DNA from: Ruminococcus bicirculans (ex Wegman et al. 2014)
GTDB lineage: Bacteria; Bacillota; Clostridia; Oscillospirales; Ruminococcaceae
Length of the DNA: 64,000 nucleotides
Reading direction: 5' to 3'
Assembly (NCBI RefSeq): GCF_000723465.1
Contig: NZ_HF545616.1
Coordinates: 1,054,001 to 1,118,000 of the forward strand
Positions 44,524 to 55,201 of this stretch are shown here, in pieces. The notes under the pieces were generated by a model that ran no database searches, was not told where the DNA came from, and saw only the letters and a program-made list of their open reading frames with translations. The number at the start of each line of letters is the position of its first letter. Position 1 is the first letter of the stretch. The translations under genes were made by a program, and so were the position numbers.

Positions 44524-46428
44524 ATGAACGAAAAGAACAACACAGTAAAAAATCCTACACAAAAACGTTTTTTTAGAAAAAAACAGAATAAGAGCGAGAT
44601 ACCTCTGGCTCAGGCTTCAAAAGAGCTTGACCGTGTAAAAAGTCAGAGAGCTTCGGGCAGTGTGAAAAAAACGCTTCAGCCGAGAAATGAAACTCCACAG
44701 AGAAAACCGCAGAATACTCAGCAAAGACGTCCAAGACCTGCGGCGAACAGAGTGAAAGAGCCTGTAAGAAGAACGCCTGTGAAGATAATCCCTCTTGGCG
44801 GTCTTAACGAGATAGGCAAGAATTTCACTGTTATCGAGTGTTCAAACGATATGTTCGTTATCGACTGCGGATTGGCTTTTCCTGACAGTGAAATGCCTGG
44901 CGTTGATATCGTTATCCCTGATTTCTCATACGTCGAGAAAAATCAGGAAAAGCTCAGGGGCGTTGTGCTTACACATGGTCATGAGGATCATATAGGCGGT
45001 CTGCCGTATTTTCTGAAAAAATTCAACGTGCCTGTTTACGGCACAAGGCTTACCCTTGGTCTTGTTGAGGGCAAGCTGAAAGAGCATGGGCTTTTAGGAA
45101 CTGTAAAACTCAACGTTGTAACGCCAAGACAGACAGTTAAGCTTGGCTGTATGGCGGTGGAGTTTATAAGAGTAAATCACTCTATCCCTGATGCCGTGGG
45201 AATGGCTATCCATACCCCTGCTGGTGTGCTTATCCATACTGGTGACTTCAAGGTAGACTATACACCTATCGAGGGCGGTATAATCGACCTGCCTAGATTT
45301 GCAGAGCTTGGAAACAAGGGCGTTTTGGCTCTTATGGCTGACTCTACAAACGCTGAAAGACCCGGCTATACCATGAGCGAGCGCAAGGTTGGCGAAAGCT
45401 TTGTGAAGCTTTTCAACAAGGCTGAGGGCAAGAGGATAATCATTGCCACTTTCGCTTCAAACGTTCACAGAGTTCAGCAGATAATAAATAACGCTGTCAC
45501 ACACGGCAGAAAAGTGGCTGTGTCAGGCAGAAGTATGGTGAATGTTATCTCAAAGGGCATCGAGCTTGGCTATCTTAAAGTGCCTGACGGTGTGCTTGTG
45601 GATATCGACACTATATCGAGATATGCACCTGAAAAAATGGTCATCGTCACAACGGGAAGTCAGGGCGAGCCTATGTCGGCGCTTACAAGAATGTCGGCAA
45701 ACGAGCATAGGAACGTTACTATCACTCCTATGGACTTTATCATAATCTCGGCTAATCCTATCCCCGGCAATGAAAAGTATGTCACAAAGGTAGTAAACGA
45801 CCTTATGAGATTGGGTGCAGAGGTAATATATGAGTCTATGTATGAGGTGCACGTTTCAGGACACGCTTGTCAGGAAGAGCAGAAATTGTTGCTTTCTATC
45901 ACAAAGCCAAAATTCTTTATCCCTGTACACGGTGAGTATAAACATCTTATGAAGCACAGAGATACGGCGCTTTCTGTGGGAATCCCTGAGAGCAATATAA
46001 TCATTGCTGATATAGGCAACGTTATCGAAACAGACGGCGTTGACATGAAGATAACAGGACAAGTGCCTGCTGGAAAGGTACTTGTGGACGGTCTTGGAGT
46101 TGGTGACGTTGGCGCAATAGTTCTCCGTGACAGAAAACATCTTGCTCAGGACGGACTTATCATTGCCGTGGCAACTATCGACAGGGCTTCGGGAGATATC
46201 CTTGCAGGGCCTGATGTGGTTTCAAGAGGCTTTGTGTATGTAAGAGAGAGCGAGGAGCTTATGACTGAAGCTCAGAAGCTTCTTACCGAAACACTTCAGG
46301 ATTGTCTTGATAGGAATATGAAGGATTGGAATACCATAAAGGGCAGAATGAAGGACAATCTTTCGGACTTTATCTTCACAAAGACAAAGAGAAGTCCTAT
46401 GATTTTGCCGATAATAATGGAATTATGA
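44524..46428 (+). CDS. rnj: Ribonuclease J
   Basis: Encodes 634 residues. The first 85 are a basic, disordered extension rich in Lys, Arg, Gln and Pro, beyond the usual 555-residue RNase J; the core starts at VKIIPLGGLNEIGKN. Zinc motif THGHEDHIGG, then VNHSIPDAVG, HTGDFKVDYTP and the C-terminal PVHGEYKHLMKH show a complete beta-lactamase/beta-CASP nuclease with 5'-3' exo- and endonuclease activity in mRNA decay. No strong ribosome binding site precedes ATG 44524. Followed by gdpP after 47 bp. Confidence 0.95.
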   Translation: MNEKNNTVKNPTQKRFFRKKQNKSEIPLAQASKELDRVKSQRASGSVKKTLQPRNETPQRKPQNTQQRRPRPAANRVKEPVRRTPVKIIPLGGLNEIGKNFTVIECSNDMFVIDCGLAFPDSEMPGVDIVIPDFSYVEKNQEKLRGVVLTHGHEDHIGGLPYFLKKFNVPVYGTRLTLGLVEGKLKEHGLLGTVKLNVVTPRQTVKLGCMAVEFIRVNHSIPDAVGMAIHTPAGVLIHTGDFKVDYTPIEGGIIDLPRFAELGNKGVLALMADSTNAERPGYTMSERKVGESFVKLFNKAEGKRIIIATFASNVHRVQQIINNAVTHGRKVAVSGRSMVNVISKGIELGYLKVPDGVLVDIDTISRYAPEKMVIVTTGSQGEPMSALTRMSANEHRNVTITPMDFIIISANPIPGNEKYVTKVVNDLMRLGAEVIYESMYEVHVSGHACQEEQKLLLSITKPKFFIPVHGEYKHLMKHRDTALSVGIPESNIIIADIGNVIETDGVDMKITGQVPAGKVLVDGLGVGDVGAIVLRDRKHLAQDGLIIAVATIDRASGDILAGPDVVSRGFVYVRESEELMTEAQKLLTETLQDCLDRNMKDWNTIKGRMKDNLSDFIFTKTKRSPMILPIIMEL

Positions 46429-46475
46429 CCGCCTGTCAACAGTGCGGCTGTTTATAGAAATGCAGGAGCTTTAAA

Positions 46476-48452
46476 ATGAAAAGTAACAACGGATTACAGA
46501 TCATAATAAGAATAACAGTGTGCGTTACTATGCTTTCGTCACTTATAGGCGCTTTTATGCTGCATTCTACTCCGTCTCACAGAGAGTCGGGCAGTGTGCT
46601 TATTCTAGTGTCTGTGGCGGCGGCTGTATTGTGGGTGCTTGAAGAAGTGGTTTTCCACAATCACACTCGTAAGTATGTGGCAAAGCTTTCCACGATGATC
46701 TCAAAGACGGAGAGAGATTCTCTCCTGAATTTTCCTGCTCCTGCTATAATAATCGACAGCGAAAACGTCATCGTGTGGTATAACAGACTTTTTGGCAGAC
46801 AGGTCTACTCTGAGGAAGAGGCTTACGGCATTGACCTCACTGAGCTTATGAACATTGATATGGACAAGATATATTCCTCTGACGGCGACCTTGTGTGCAT
46901 AAACGCCCATTTTTATAAGGCGAAGGCTATACACACCGATGTGAACGGTGAGCTTTCAATGGTCTATTTCAATGACGTTACCGATTATGTAGAGCTTGAA
47001 TATGAGTTCAGAATGTCCCACAAAGCGGTAATAATCATAACTATCGACAACTTTGACGAGCTTATGTCAAATATCAGAGAGAGTGAAAAGGCTCACGTTG
47101 TTGTTGAGATAGAAAAGCTCATAGAGGAATTTTTGGAGAATACCACTGCGGTGTCTAAGAAAGTAGCAAGCGACAAGTTCTATGTTTATATGGAGGAACG
47201 CCACCTTGCACCTATAATCGAGCAGAGATTTAAGATACTCGAGCAGGCAAGGAAAATAGCCGTTGGCGAGCGTTCTAACCTTACGCTGTCCATAGGTGTG
47301 GGCAGAGATGGTGCAAACCTTGCGGAGAGCGAGAAGTTTGCAAAGCAGGCTCTCGAAATGTGCCTTGGACGTGGCGGAGATCAGGCGGCTGTCAAGGAGG
47401 ACGGTGAGTTCAAGTTCTTCGGCGGCATTTCTTCTGCACCTGACAAGAACAATAAGACCCGTATCCGTATGGTGGCAAAGGCTATGCTGGAGCTTATCTG
47501 CAACCACGATAAGGTGCTCATAATGGGTCATCGATTTGGCGACCTTGACAGCGTAGGCTCTGCAACAGGCTTCTGCTGTGCTATCAGAAACATGGTAAAA
47601 GAAGCTTACGTTGTGGTAGACCCTGAGCAGAATTTGTCGAAAACGCTTATAAATTATATAAATGAAAATGAGTCGGAGCATTATTACATAACCCCTCAGG
47701 AGGGTCTTGAAAGACTTGACGATAACACGCTTCTTGTGGTAACTGATACCCATAACCCTGCACTGGTGGAGTCAAAGGAGATACTTGCAAGGGCGAAAAA
47801 TGTGGTAGTTATCGACCACCACAGAAGAATGGTGAACGGAATCGAGCCGACTATAATGTCGTTCTTAGAGCCGAATGCGTCATCAGCCTGCGAGCTTGTG
47901 ACCGCTCTTATCGAGTATTTCGGCGAGGATTCCAATATCACAGTCCATGCGGCGGAAGCTCTGCTTGCGGGAATAATGCTGGATACAAAGAATTTCGTTA
48001 TGAAAACAGGCGTAAGCACTTTTGAAGCGGCAGCATTTTTGAAGAAAAAGGGCGCTGATACCATAGCTGTCAAAAAGCTTTTTGCAAACTCTATCGAGAC
48101 TTATCATCAAAAATCGTCGCTTATAAACAGTGCTCACCTTTATAAAGAGTGTGCAGTGGCTTATACAGAGGAAAGCTTCTCTGAAATAAGGATAGCGGCT
48201 TCACAGGCGGCAGACGAGCTGCTTGGTATAACAGGTGTAAAAGCTTCGTTCGTTATCTATGAAACGAACGGTGTGATAAATATCTCTGCACGAAGCATGG
48301 GTGCTTGTAATGTGCAGATAGTCATGGAGTCTTTGGGTGGCGGCGGTCATCTTACTATGGCGGCAACTCAGCTCAACTGTTCAATGAATGAGGCGAGAAA
48401 ACGCCTTGCAGACGCCATTGACGAATACTGGGAAAATAATTCGCAGGAATAA
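46476..48452 (+). CDS. gdpP: Cyclic-di-AMP phosphodiesterase GdpP
   Basis: Encodes 658 residues. Two transmembrane helices (TVCVTMLSSLIGAFMLHS and VLILVSVAAAVLWVLEEVVF), a PAS-like domain (FPAPAIIIDSENVIVWYN), a degenerate GGDEF domain, and a DHH/DHHA1 phosphodiesterase with GHRFGDLDSVG, VTDTHNPALV, IDHHRR and GGGGHLTMAA. Cleaves c-di-AMP and so controls osmolyte uptake and wall balance. Classic order gdpP-rplI-dnaB. Confidence 0.96.
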   Translation: MKSNNGLQIIIRITVCVTMLSSLIGAFMLHSTPSHRESGSVLILVSVAAAVLWVLEEVVFHNHTRKYVAKLSTMISKTERDSLLNFPAPAIIIDSENVIVWYNRLFGRQVYSEEEAYGIDLTELMNIDMDKIYSSDGDLVCINAHFYKAKAIHTDVNGELSMVYFNDVTDYVELEYEFRMSHKAVIIITIDNFDELMSNIRESEKAHVVVEIEKLIEEFLENTTAVSKKVASDKFYVYMEERHLAPIIEQRFKILEQARKIAVGERSNLTLSIGVGRDGANLAESEKFAKQALEMCLGRGGDQAAVKEDGEFKFFGGISSAPDKNNKTRIRMVAKAMLELICNHDKVLIMGHRFGDLDSVGSATGFCCAIRNMVKEAYVVVDPEQNLSKTLINYINENESEHYYITPQEGLERLDDNTLLVVTDTHNPALVESKEILARAKNVVVIDHHRRMVNGIEPTIMSFLEPNASSACELVTALIEYFGEDSNITVHAAEALLAGIMLDTKNFVMKTGVSTFEAAAFLKKKGADTIAVKKLFANSIETYHQKSSLINSAHLYKECAVAYTEESFSEIRIAASQAADELLGITGVKASFVIYETNGVINISARSMGACNVQIVMESLGGGGHLTMAATQLNCSMNEARKRLADAIDEYWENNSQE

Positions 48453-48476
48453 AAAAAGAAAGGCAGAGTGAATAAT

Positions 48477-48923
48477 ATGAAAGTTATTTTGTTAAAAGAT
48501 GTAAAGGGTTCAGGCAAACAGGGAGATATCATCAACGTTGCAGACGGATATGCAAGAAATTTTCTTATCGGAAAGGGTCTTGCACTTGAAGCTACAGCTA
48601 AAAACCTTAATGACCTTGCAGGCAAAAAGGCTTCCGCTCAGCACAAGATAGATGTTGAAACAGCCGACAATAAAGCTATCGCAGAGAAAATAAAGGATAA
48701 GGAAGTTCTGGTAAAGGCTAAGGCAGGTCAGGGCGGAAAGCTCTTTGGCGCAGTTACAGCAAACGTTATTTCAGATTGCCTTAAGGCTCAGTATGGCGTT
48801 GTTATCGAGAAGAAGAAGATAAATCTTACAGCCGAGATAAAGGCTTTCGGTGACTATACTGCACAGATAAAGCTTACTCATGGCGTATCATGCAGCATTA
48901 AAGTAAAGGTCGTTGAGGAGTAA
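48477..48923 (+). CDS. rplI: Ribosomal protein bL9
   Basis: Encodes 148 residues. [20 protein letters not shown] and [14 protein letters not shown] are the bL9 N-terminal domain; the C-terminal domain has [16 protein letters not shown] and [18 protein letters not shown] 48477 is chosen by family; GTG 48468 is nearer to the AAAGG site and could also be used. Three bases before dnaB. Confidence 0.96.
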   Translation: MKVILLKDVKGSGKQGDIINVADGYARNFLIGKGLALEATAKNLNDLAGKKASAQHKIDVETADNKAIAEKIKDKEVLVKAKAGQGGKLFGAVTANVISDCLKAQYGVVIEKKKINLTAEIKAFGDYTAQIKLTHGVSCSIKVKVVEE

Positions 48924-48925
48924 TC

Positions 48926-50287
48926 ATGGCTGATAATTTCCGTGGGCTTACCACAGGAGCGACCCTTGGCAGGGAGCTGCCTTTTTCTCAGGAGGCTGAG
49001 GAAGCCGTTCTGGGAGGAGTTCTTCGTGATCCTTCGGTGCTTCCGAAGGTCATTGAGATACTAAAGCCTGAAAGCTTTTATCGTCCACAGCACCAGCAGC
49101 TTTTCTCCATAATAATGAGAATGTTCACCACAGGCAGCAAAGAGGACCTTATCACGGTAATTAATGAAGCCGTCACAATGGGTGTTTTTGAAACGTCTGC
49201 AATGGCTAAGAATTATCTTCTTGGTATTATGGAAATGGTGCCGTCAACGGATAATATCGAGAGCTATTGCAAGATAATCGAGGAAAAAGCAAGGGTAAGG
49301 TCGCTTATAAATGCCGCTAATCAGATTCTTGAAAAGGCATATGACGGCGGTGAGGATTCTCAGACGCAGCTTGACGCTGCCGAGCAGTCTATATTTGAGA
49401 TAAGACAGGGCAGAGATGTTCAGGGCCTTACACGAATAAGCGACGTTATCGTTGATACATTCGAGCATTTGCAGGAGATATCAGGTCCTGACGCAGGTGA
49501 ACATCTTGGCGCAAAGACAGGCTTTGGTCAGCTTGACGCAATCACAACAGGTCTTAACAGAACTGACCTTATCATTATCGCTGCACGTCCTGCAATGGGA
49601 AAATCTGCATTTGCACTTAATATTGCGGTGAATACCTGCAAGGCGACAAAGCGTGACGTTGTTATATTCTCTCTCGAAATGGGTAAGGAACAGCTCGTGT
49701 CCCGTATGCTCGCTTCAGAGGCACTTGTTAATAATACCCTGCTTAGGTCGGGCAATCTTGAGCCTTCCGATTGGGAGAAGATAGCAGGTGCGGCAGATAC
49801 GCTGTCACAGCTTCCTATATATTTTGATGACGGTGCAGGCTGTACAGTGCCGCAGATGAAAGCAAAGCTCAGAAGAATGAGAAATCTTGGACTTGTGGTC
49901 ATCGACTACATACAGCTCATGCAATCAGCAAATAAAAACGCCAGCCGTGTTGAGGCGGTGTCTGAGATAACACGTTCCTTGAAGCTTATGGCTAAGGAGC
50001 TTAATGTGCCTGTTATCGCACTTTCACAGCTTTCCCGTAGCTCAGAGAAGCGTGACGATAAAAGACCTATCCTTTCAGACCTGCGAGAATCAGGTTCTAT
50101 CGAGCAGGACGCTGATATCATCATGTTCCTCTATCGTGACGCTTACTACAGCGATGAGGGCGACAAGTCGGTGGCTGAGTGTATAGTTGCGAAAAACCGT
50201 CACGGACAGACAGATAAGGTGCAGCTTGGCTGGATAGGCGAATATACCCTGTTCAGAGGTCTTGATTTCAGGAGAGATGATGAATAA
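48926..50287 (+). CDS. dnaB: Replicative DNA helicase DnaB
   Basis: Encodes 453 residues from ATG 48926 (GAGGAG upstream, in the rplI end). N-terminal helical domain (ELPFSQEAEEAVLGGVL) and RecA-like domain with Walker A ARPAMGKSAFAL, VIFSLEMGKEQL, Walker B LVVIDYIQLM and LSQLSRSSEKRDDKRPILSD. Hexameric helicase at the replication fork. Confidence 0.97.
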   Translation: MADNFRGLTTGATLGRELPFSQEAEEAVLGGVLRDPSVLPKVIEILKPESFYRPQHQQLFSIIMRMFTTGSKEDLITVINEAVTMGVFETSAMAKNYLLGIMEMVPSTDNIESYCKIIEEKARVRSLINAANQILEKAYDGGEDSQTQLDAAEQSIFEIRQGRDVQGLTRISDVIVDTFEHLQEISGPDAGEHLGAKTGFGQLDAITTGLNRTDLIIIAARPAMGKSAFALNIAVNTCKATKRDVVIFSLEMGKEQLVSRMLASEALVNNTLLRSGNLEPSDWEKIAGAADTLSQLPIYFDDGAGCTVPQMKAKLRRMRNLGLVVIDYIQLMQSANKNASRVEAVSEITRSLKLMAKELNVPVIALSQLSRSSEKRDDKRPILSDLRESGSIEQDADIIMFLYRDAYYSDEGDKSVAECIVAKNRHGQTDKVQLGWIGEYTLFRGLDFRRDDE

Positions 50288-51605
50288 TTTTCTTAAAAAG
50301 GTAGCTTCTACCATAGAGAAATTTAATATGGCAAATAAGAGCGAACGCTTGCTTGTGTGCCTCTCAGGAGGTGCCGACAGCGTTACGCTCCTTTTGTGTT
50401 TATATGAGCTGGGCTATGATGTGTGCGCTTGTCATGTCAATCACCACCTCCGTGGGGAGGAAAGCGACAGAGATCAGCATTTTTGTGAAAAGCTTTGCGA
50501 GAAGCTTGGGGTCGAGCTGAAGGTGTTTCATGCCGATGTTGTGGGCTATTGCAAGGAACATTCTGTATCCACTGAGGAGGGGGCAAGAAAGCTTAGATAT
50601 GACTTTTTCGACAGTATCGGTGCAGACAAGATATGCACAGCACACAGTCTTTCGGATTGTCTTGAAACTGCCATATTCAACCTCGCAAGAGGTACAGGTC
50701 TGAAAGGTATTTGCGGAATACCGCCTGTGAGGGGAAATATCATAAGACCGCTTATAAATTGTACTCGTCAGGAAATAGAGGACTTTCTCAAAGAGAGAGG
50801 ACAGGACTTTGTTACTGACTCCACAAATCTTACTGACGATTATACCAGAAATAAGATTCGCCACCTTGTTGTGCCAAGGCTTGCGGAGCTTAATAGTTCG
50901 CTTTTTGGCTCATATTCCATGACAGCTGACAGGCTTAGAACAGACAGTGACTATCTTGAAAGTCAGGGGCTTGAAGCCTTTGAGAAAGCGGTCTTGCCAA
51001 AGGGCTATGACGCATTGTGTCTAAGACAGCTCCACGAAAGTGTACGCCGACGTGCAATAATGCACATTCTTGAGAAAGAGGGGCTTACTGTGAGCCATGA
51101 CAGTATCGAGGATATCGACAGGCTGATACTTGACGTTGGCAAGGCGAACGTCAAGGGCGGAGTTTTTGCGGTCTGCTCAAAAGGTGTGCTCAGCTTTGTA
51201 AAGGGCGAGATGCTTGAAAACAGCACTATCAGGAGCGTTAATGTAAGCGGCGAGGGCGTTTATCAGTTCGGCAACAGGGAGATAGAGTTCAAATTCTATC
51301 CTTTTGACGGAAAAATCGCAAATGTTCATAAAAAGTTTGCAAACTGTTGCCTGGATTATGATAAAATAAAGGGTGAGATTGTTGTCGAAAATCGCAGAGA
51401 GGGCGAGAAGATACGCCTAGTGAACAGAGATTTTGACAGCGATGTGCGAAAGCTGGTGAACAAGTCCTTCAGACTTGAGGACAGGAGCAGTGCCGTTATC
51501 CTAAAAGATAGTCAGGGCGTTGTTTTCGTTGAAGGAAGCGGTGCGGCTGAAAGGGTGAAGATAGACTCTGAAACCGTTAAAATATTGGCTTTTACCATAA
51601 AGTGA
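50280..51605 (+). CDS. tilS: tRNA(Ile)-lysidine synthase
   Basis: Encodes 441 residues from ATG 50280, eight bases inside the end of dnaB, with AGGAGA upstream (ATG 50277 is also possible). PP-loop LSGGADSVTLLL, HVNHHLRG, CTAHSLSDCLET and the C-terminal TilS domain (NRREGEKIRLV) are complete. It changes C34 of tRNA(Ile2) to lysidine so that it reads AUA. Confidence 0.95.
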   Translation: MNNFLKKVASTIEKFNMANKSERLLVCLSGGADSVTLLLCLYELGYDVCACHVNHHLRGEESDRDQHFCEKLCEKLGVELKVFHADVVGYCKEHSVSTEEGARKLRYDFFDSIGADKICTAHSLSDCLETAIFNLARGTGLKGICGIPPVRGNIIRPLINCTRQEIEDFLKERGQDFVTDSTNLTDDYTRNKIRHLVVPRLAELNSSLFGSYSMTADRLRTDSDYLESQGLEAFEKAVLPKGYDALCLRQLHESVRRRAIMHILEKEGLTVSHDSIEDIDRLILDVGKANVKGGVFAVCSKGVLSFVKGEMLENSTIRSVNVSGEGVYQFGNREIEFKFYPFDGKIANVHKKFANCCLDYDKIKGEIVVENRREGEKIRLVNRDFDSDVRKLVNKSFRLEDRSSAVILKDSQGVVFVEGSGAAERVKIDSETVKILAFTIK

Positions 51606-51704
51606 GATGAATATCACCCTAAGCTGAAAAGTTTTTTGTGTGAACTTGTATTTTTTCACTTTTCTGTCACATTGATAATATATAATCAGAGAGGTTGTTA
51701 GTTA

Positions 51705-52229
51705 ATGAACAATATATCGGTTCTTTATTCTGAGGAAGAGCTTGCATTGTCTGTGAAAAAGCTTGGAGCAGAGATAACTGAAGAGTATAAAGGGAAAAAG
51801 CTTCTTGTTGTGTGCGTTCTTAAGGGAGCGTTCGTGTTTACTGCTGATCTTGTAAGAAGTATCGACAACGATATGCAGATCGCTTTTATTACTGCAAAGA
51901 GTTATGTTGGCACAAGCTCAACAGGAAATGTTTCAATTTCAGGAGATCATGATTTTATGGGTCTTGACCTGAGAGAGTGGGACGTTTTATTGGTTGAGGA
52001 TATTCTCGACACAGGAAGAACGCTTTGCGAGTTAAAAAAGAAGTTTGCGTCAATGGGTGCACCAAGTGTTAAGATAGCTGTTATGCTTGATAAGCCGTCA
52101 AGACGTGTTGCAGACATAACACCTGATTTCAAATGCTATGAGATCGAGGACAGATTCGTTGTTGGCTGTGGTCTTGATTATGATGAGAGATATAGAAATC
52201 TTCCTTTTATCGGTATAATTTCCGAATAA
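51705..52229 (+). CDS. hpt: Hypoxanthine phosphoribosyltransferase
   Basis: Encodes 174 residues from ATG 51705 (GAGAGG upstream). PRPP-binding motif VLLVEDILDTGRTL, VCVLKGAFVFTADL and FVVGCGLDYDERYRNLPFIG define Hpt. Salvages hypoxanthine and guanine. A TATAAT near 51680 suggests its own promoter. Usual tilS-hpt-ftsH order. Confidence 0.96.
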   Translation: MNNISVLYSEEELALSVKKLGAEITEEYKGKKLLVVCVLKGAFVFTADLVRSIDNDMQIAFITAKSYVGTSSTGNVSISGDHDFMGLDLREWDVLLVEDILDTGRTLCELKKKFASMGAPSVKIAVMLDKPSRRVADITPDFKCYEIEDRFVVGCGLDYDERYRNLPFIGIISE

Positions 52230-52267
52230 GGAGCCAAATATAATACAGAACAAAAGGTTGTGATCGA

Positions 52268-54208
52268 TTGAAAAACAATAATAATGGAAAGACCCTGTTG
52301 ATCTATCTGCTGGTATCGGTTGCCATAATCTGCGGATTGGTCTATATGTTAACAAGCATGAGCACAAAATCTTCCGACAAAAAATATTCGGAGATAATGG
52401 AACAGTTTGACAGCCTGAACGTGTCACAGTTTGAGCTTGACCTTGGCTCCGGACAGCTTAAGTATAAGCTCAAGGGCGAGGATAAGGTATATAGTTATAC
52501 AGTTCCAAATGTTTCACTGTTTGCAAATGAAGTCCTTGGCGGTGAGGACGCTGAGAACTATCGTAAGAAATATAATACTGAAAATCCAGACGATCCTTTG
52601 CAGTATAATCTTATACCGATATCGGATAACAGCTTCTGGCTCAATCTGATACCGACGCTGCTTATGCTGGGCGTTATGATATTCTTCTTTGTGTTCATGA
52701 TGAAGAATGCAGGCGGCGGAAAGATGTTATCTTTCGGAAAAACAAATGCCAAAATGGCGCCAAGCAGCAAGAAAGCTACCTTTGATGATGTTGCGGGTGC
52801 AGACGAGGAAAAGGAAGAACTTAAGGAGATCGTTGATTTTCTCCGTGATAATAAGAAGTATACCGAGATCGGTGCGAGAATACCTAAGGGCGTTCTGCTC
52901 CTCGGCCCTCCGGGTACAGGTAAAACGCTTCTCGCAAGAGCCGTTGCAGGCGAAGCAAAAGTTCCATTCTTCTCGATCTCAGGTTCTGACTTCGTTGAGA
53001 TGTTTGTGGGCGTCGGTGCTTCAAGAGTAAGAGATCTTTTTGAGCAGGCAAAGAAAAACGCTCCTGCTATCATCTTTATAGACGAGATCGACGCAGTGGG
53101 CAGACAGAGAGGCGCAGGCCTTGGCGGCGGTCATGACGAGCGTGAGCAGACCCTTAACCAGCTTCTTGTTGAAATGGACGGCTTTGAGGATAACGATTCT
53201 GTTATTGTTATGGCTGCAACAAACAGACGTGATATACTTGACCCTGCACTTCTTCGTCCGGGCAGATTTGACCGACAGATACTTGTGGGCTATCCTGACG
53301 TTAAGGGCAGAGAAGCTATACTGAAAGTTCACACAAGAAACAAGCCGCTCGCTCCTGACGTTGACCTTGAAACTATTGCAAAATCAACTGTAGGCTTTAC
53401 AGGTGCAGACCTTGAAAACCTTGTGAACGAGGCTTCGCTCCTTGCGGCAAGAAAGAATAAAAAGGCTATCACCAAAGATGAGCTTGAGGAAGCTTCTATC
53501 AAGGTTGTGGCAGGTCCTGAGAAAAAGTCTAAGGTCATCACAGAGGACGAAAAGAAGCTTACCGCTTATCACGAGGGCGGTCATGCGCTTTGCACATACT
53601 ACAGCAAATCACAGGATAAAGTTCATCAGGTATCTATCATACCTAGAGGTCAGGCTGGCGGTTTCACAATGAGCCTGCCTGTCAAGGATAAATCTTATGT
53701 TAGCAAGAACGAGATGTACGAAAATATCGTGGTTCTTCTTGGCGGACGTGTTGCTGAAAAGCTGATCCTTGACGATATCTCAACGGGTGCTTCAAATGAC
53801 CTTGAGAGAGCTACTTCCACAGCTAGAAACATGGTAACACGCTACGGCTTCAGTGACAATCTTGGTCCTGTTGTATACGGTCAGGGCGATCATGAAGTAT
53901 TTCTTGGCAGGGATTACACTAATACGCCAAGCTACTCTGATAACGTTGCGGCTGAGATCGATAATGAGATAAGAACTCTTATTGAAAGTGCATTTACTGA
54001 CGCTGAAAAGATACTCAACGAGCATATGGATAAGCTTCATGTTGTGGCTAAGTATCTTATGAAGTATGAAAAGGTTGACGGTGCAACATTTGAGAAGCTT
54101 ATGAATGGCGAGCTTACAGAGAGCGAGTTTATGGGCGAACCTGATAAAACACCAGAAATTCAGGATACTCCTGAGATAGTTGATGATATTTCAGTTGACG
54201 ATAATTGA
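52268..54208 (+). CDS. ftsH: ATP-dependent zinc metalloprotease FtsH
   Basis: Encodes 646 residues from TTG 52268, with AAAAGG ten bases upstream; the next ATG lies inside the first membrane helix region, so TTG is preferred. Two transmembrane helices ([19 protein letters not shown] and [19 protein letters not shown]) flank a short outer domain, then AAA ATPase (Walker [27 protein letters not shown], second region of homology [17 protein letters not shown]) and zinc protease ([11 protein letters not shown]). Membrane quality control. Confidence 0.97.
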   Translation: MKNNNNGKTLLIYLLVSVAIICGLVYMLTSMSTKSSDKKYSEIMEQFDSLNVSQFELDLGSGQLKYKLKGEDKVYSYTVPNVSLFANEVLGGEDAENYRKKYNTENPDDPLQYNLIPISDNSFWLNLIPTLLMLGVMIFFFVFMMKNAGGGKMLSFGKTNAKMAPSSKKATFDDVAGADEEKEELKEIVDFLRDNKKYTEIGARIPKGVLLLGPPGTGKTLLARAVAGEAKVPFFSISGSDFVEMFVGVGASRVRDLFEQAKKNAPAIIFIDEIDAVGRQRGAGLGGGHDEREQTLNQLLVEMDGFEDNDSVIVMAATNRRDILDPALLRPGRFDRQILVGYPDVKGREAILKVHTRNKPLAPDVDLETIAKSTVGFTGADLENLVNEASLLAARKNKKAITKDELEEASIKVVAGPEKKSKVITEDEKKLTAYHEGGHALCTYYSKSQDKVHQVSIIPRGQAGGFTMSLPVKDKSYVSKNEMYENIVVLLGGRVAEKLILDDISTGASNDLERATSTARNMVTRYGFSDNLGPVVYGQGDHEVFLGRDYTNTPSYSDNVAAEIDNEIRTLIESAFTDAEKILNEHMDKLHVVAKYLMKYEKVDGATFEKLMNGELTESEFMGEPDKTPEIQDTPEIVDDISVDDN

Positions 54209-54213
54209 TATGG

Positions 54214-54246
54214 AAAATCAGACGTGTAAAAGCGTCTGATTTTTTT
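54214..54246 (+). terminator. Terminator of ftsH
   Basis: AAAATCAGACG pairs with CGTCTGATTTT, then more T. Confidence 0.9.
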
Positions 54247-54257
54247 GTGATGTCTGC

Positions 54258-54286
54258 TTGATTTTGCAGTAAGGATAGTGTATAAT
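54258..54286 (+). promoter_or_regulatory. Promoter of ymdB
   Basis: TTGATT (54258-54263), 17-base spacer, TATAAT (54281-54286). Confidence 0.75.
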
Positions 54287-54326
54287 AAGGGTAACTGTAA
54301 AATGCAGTATAGAACGGAGATAGCAA

Positions 54327-55094
54327 ATGAACTTACTTTTTATCGGAGATGTTGTGGGACAAAGCGGCTGCGATTTTCTTGAAAGCAGAATGTATAAGCT
54401 GAAGCGTGAATATGATATAGATGTGACCGTAGTGAACGGTGAAAATTCTGCTCAGGGCAATGGTATCACACCGCAGTCTTACAGACAGCTTCTCAACATG
54501 GGGGCTGACGTTGTAACGACAGGAAATCATTCTTTCAGACGACGTGAGGCTGAGGAGCTTTATGACACAAACGAGCAACTTTTAAGACCTGTCAATTACC
54601 CTGAGGGCGTTATGGGTCATGGAGTGACTTATATCGATATGTGTCCTTATAAGATAGCCGTGGTAAATCTTATGGGAACGATGTATATGGAAGCAGTGGA
54701 AAATCCTTTCAATTATGTTGACAAGCTTCTTGAAAGCATTGATACGCCTAATATAATCGTTGATTTTCATGCGGAGGCAACTTCTGAGAAAAAGGCTATG
54801 GGCTTTTATCTGCAAAAACGATGCACTGCTGTGCTTGGCACTCATACCCATGTTCAGACGGCTGATGAAATGATCTTAGGCGGACATACCGCCTATATCA
54901 CCGATGTTGGAATGACAGGCCCTGAGCTTTCCGTACTTGGGGTAGACAGTGATATAGTCATAAATAAGTTCAAATATCGAACCCCTGTGAGGTTTTCAGA
55001 AAGCACCAACGATTGCTTTATAAACGGAGTTGTGGTAAAATTTGATGAAAAATCGGGAAAAGCAACAAATATACAGCGTGTTATTAAGCGATAA
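54327..55094 (+). CDS. ymdB: YmdB-family phosphodiesterase
   Basis: Encodes 255 residues. Two-metal phosphoesterase: GDVVGQSGCDFL, VNGENSAQG, TTGNHSFRR, DFHAEATSEKKAMG and LGTHTHVQTADE supply the metal ligands. In Bacillus YmdB hydrolyses cyclic nucleotides in vitro and affects biofilm and motility choices. ATG 54327 with GGAGATAGC upstream. Confidence 0.93.
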   Translation: MNLLFIGDVVGQSGCDFLESRMYKLKREYDIDVTVVNGENSAQGNGITPQSYRQLLNMGADVVTTGNHSFRRREAEELYDTNEQLLRPVNYPEGVMGHGVTYIDMCPYKIAVVNLMGTMYMEAVENPFNYVDKLLESIDTPNIIVDFHAEATSEKKAMGFYLQKRCTAVLGTHTHVQTADEMILGGHTAYITDVGMTGPELSVLGVDSDIVINKFKYRTPVRFSESTNDCFINGVVVKFDEKSGKATNIQRVIKR

Positions 55095-55116
55095 TAACGA
55101 AAAGTATTAATAAAGC

Positions 55117-55145
55117 TTGAAATTTTATTATGTATGTAGTATAAT
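55117..55145 (+). promoter_or_regulatory. Promoter of spoVS
   Basis: TTGAAA (55117-55122), 17-base spacer, TATAAT (55140-55145); another TATAAT is at about 55154. In Bacillus spoVS is under SigH, for which I see no clear match. Confidence 0.6.
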
Positions 55146-55201
55146 ATAGTGTGTATAATAAGTGGGGTAAATTCTTTGAATTTACTTATGGAGGTATTCA
55201 A

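Noticed and set aside
44336-44527. 63-codon frame with one hydrophobic stretch before rnj
   Set aside because: No ribosome binding site, overlaps the rnj start, and lies in what looks like the leader of rnj.
47067-47753. 228-codon minus-strand frame opposite gdpP
   Set aside because: Antisense shadow of gdpP.
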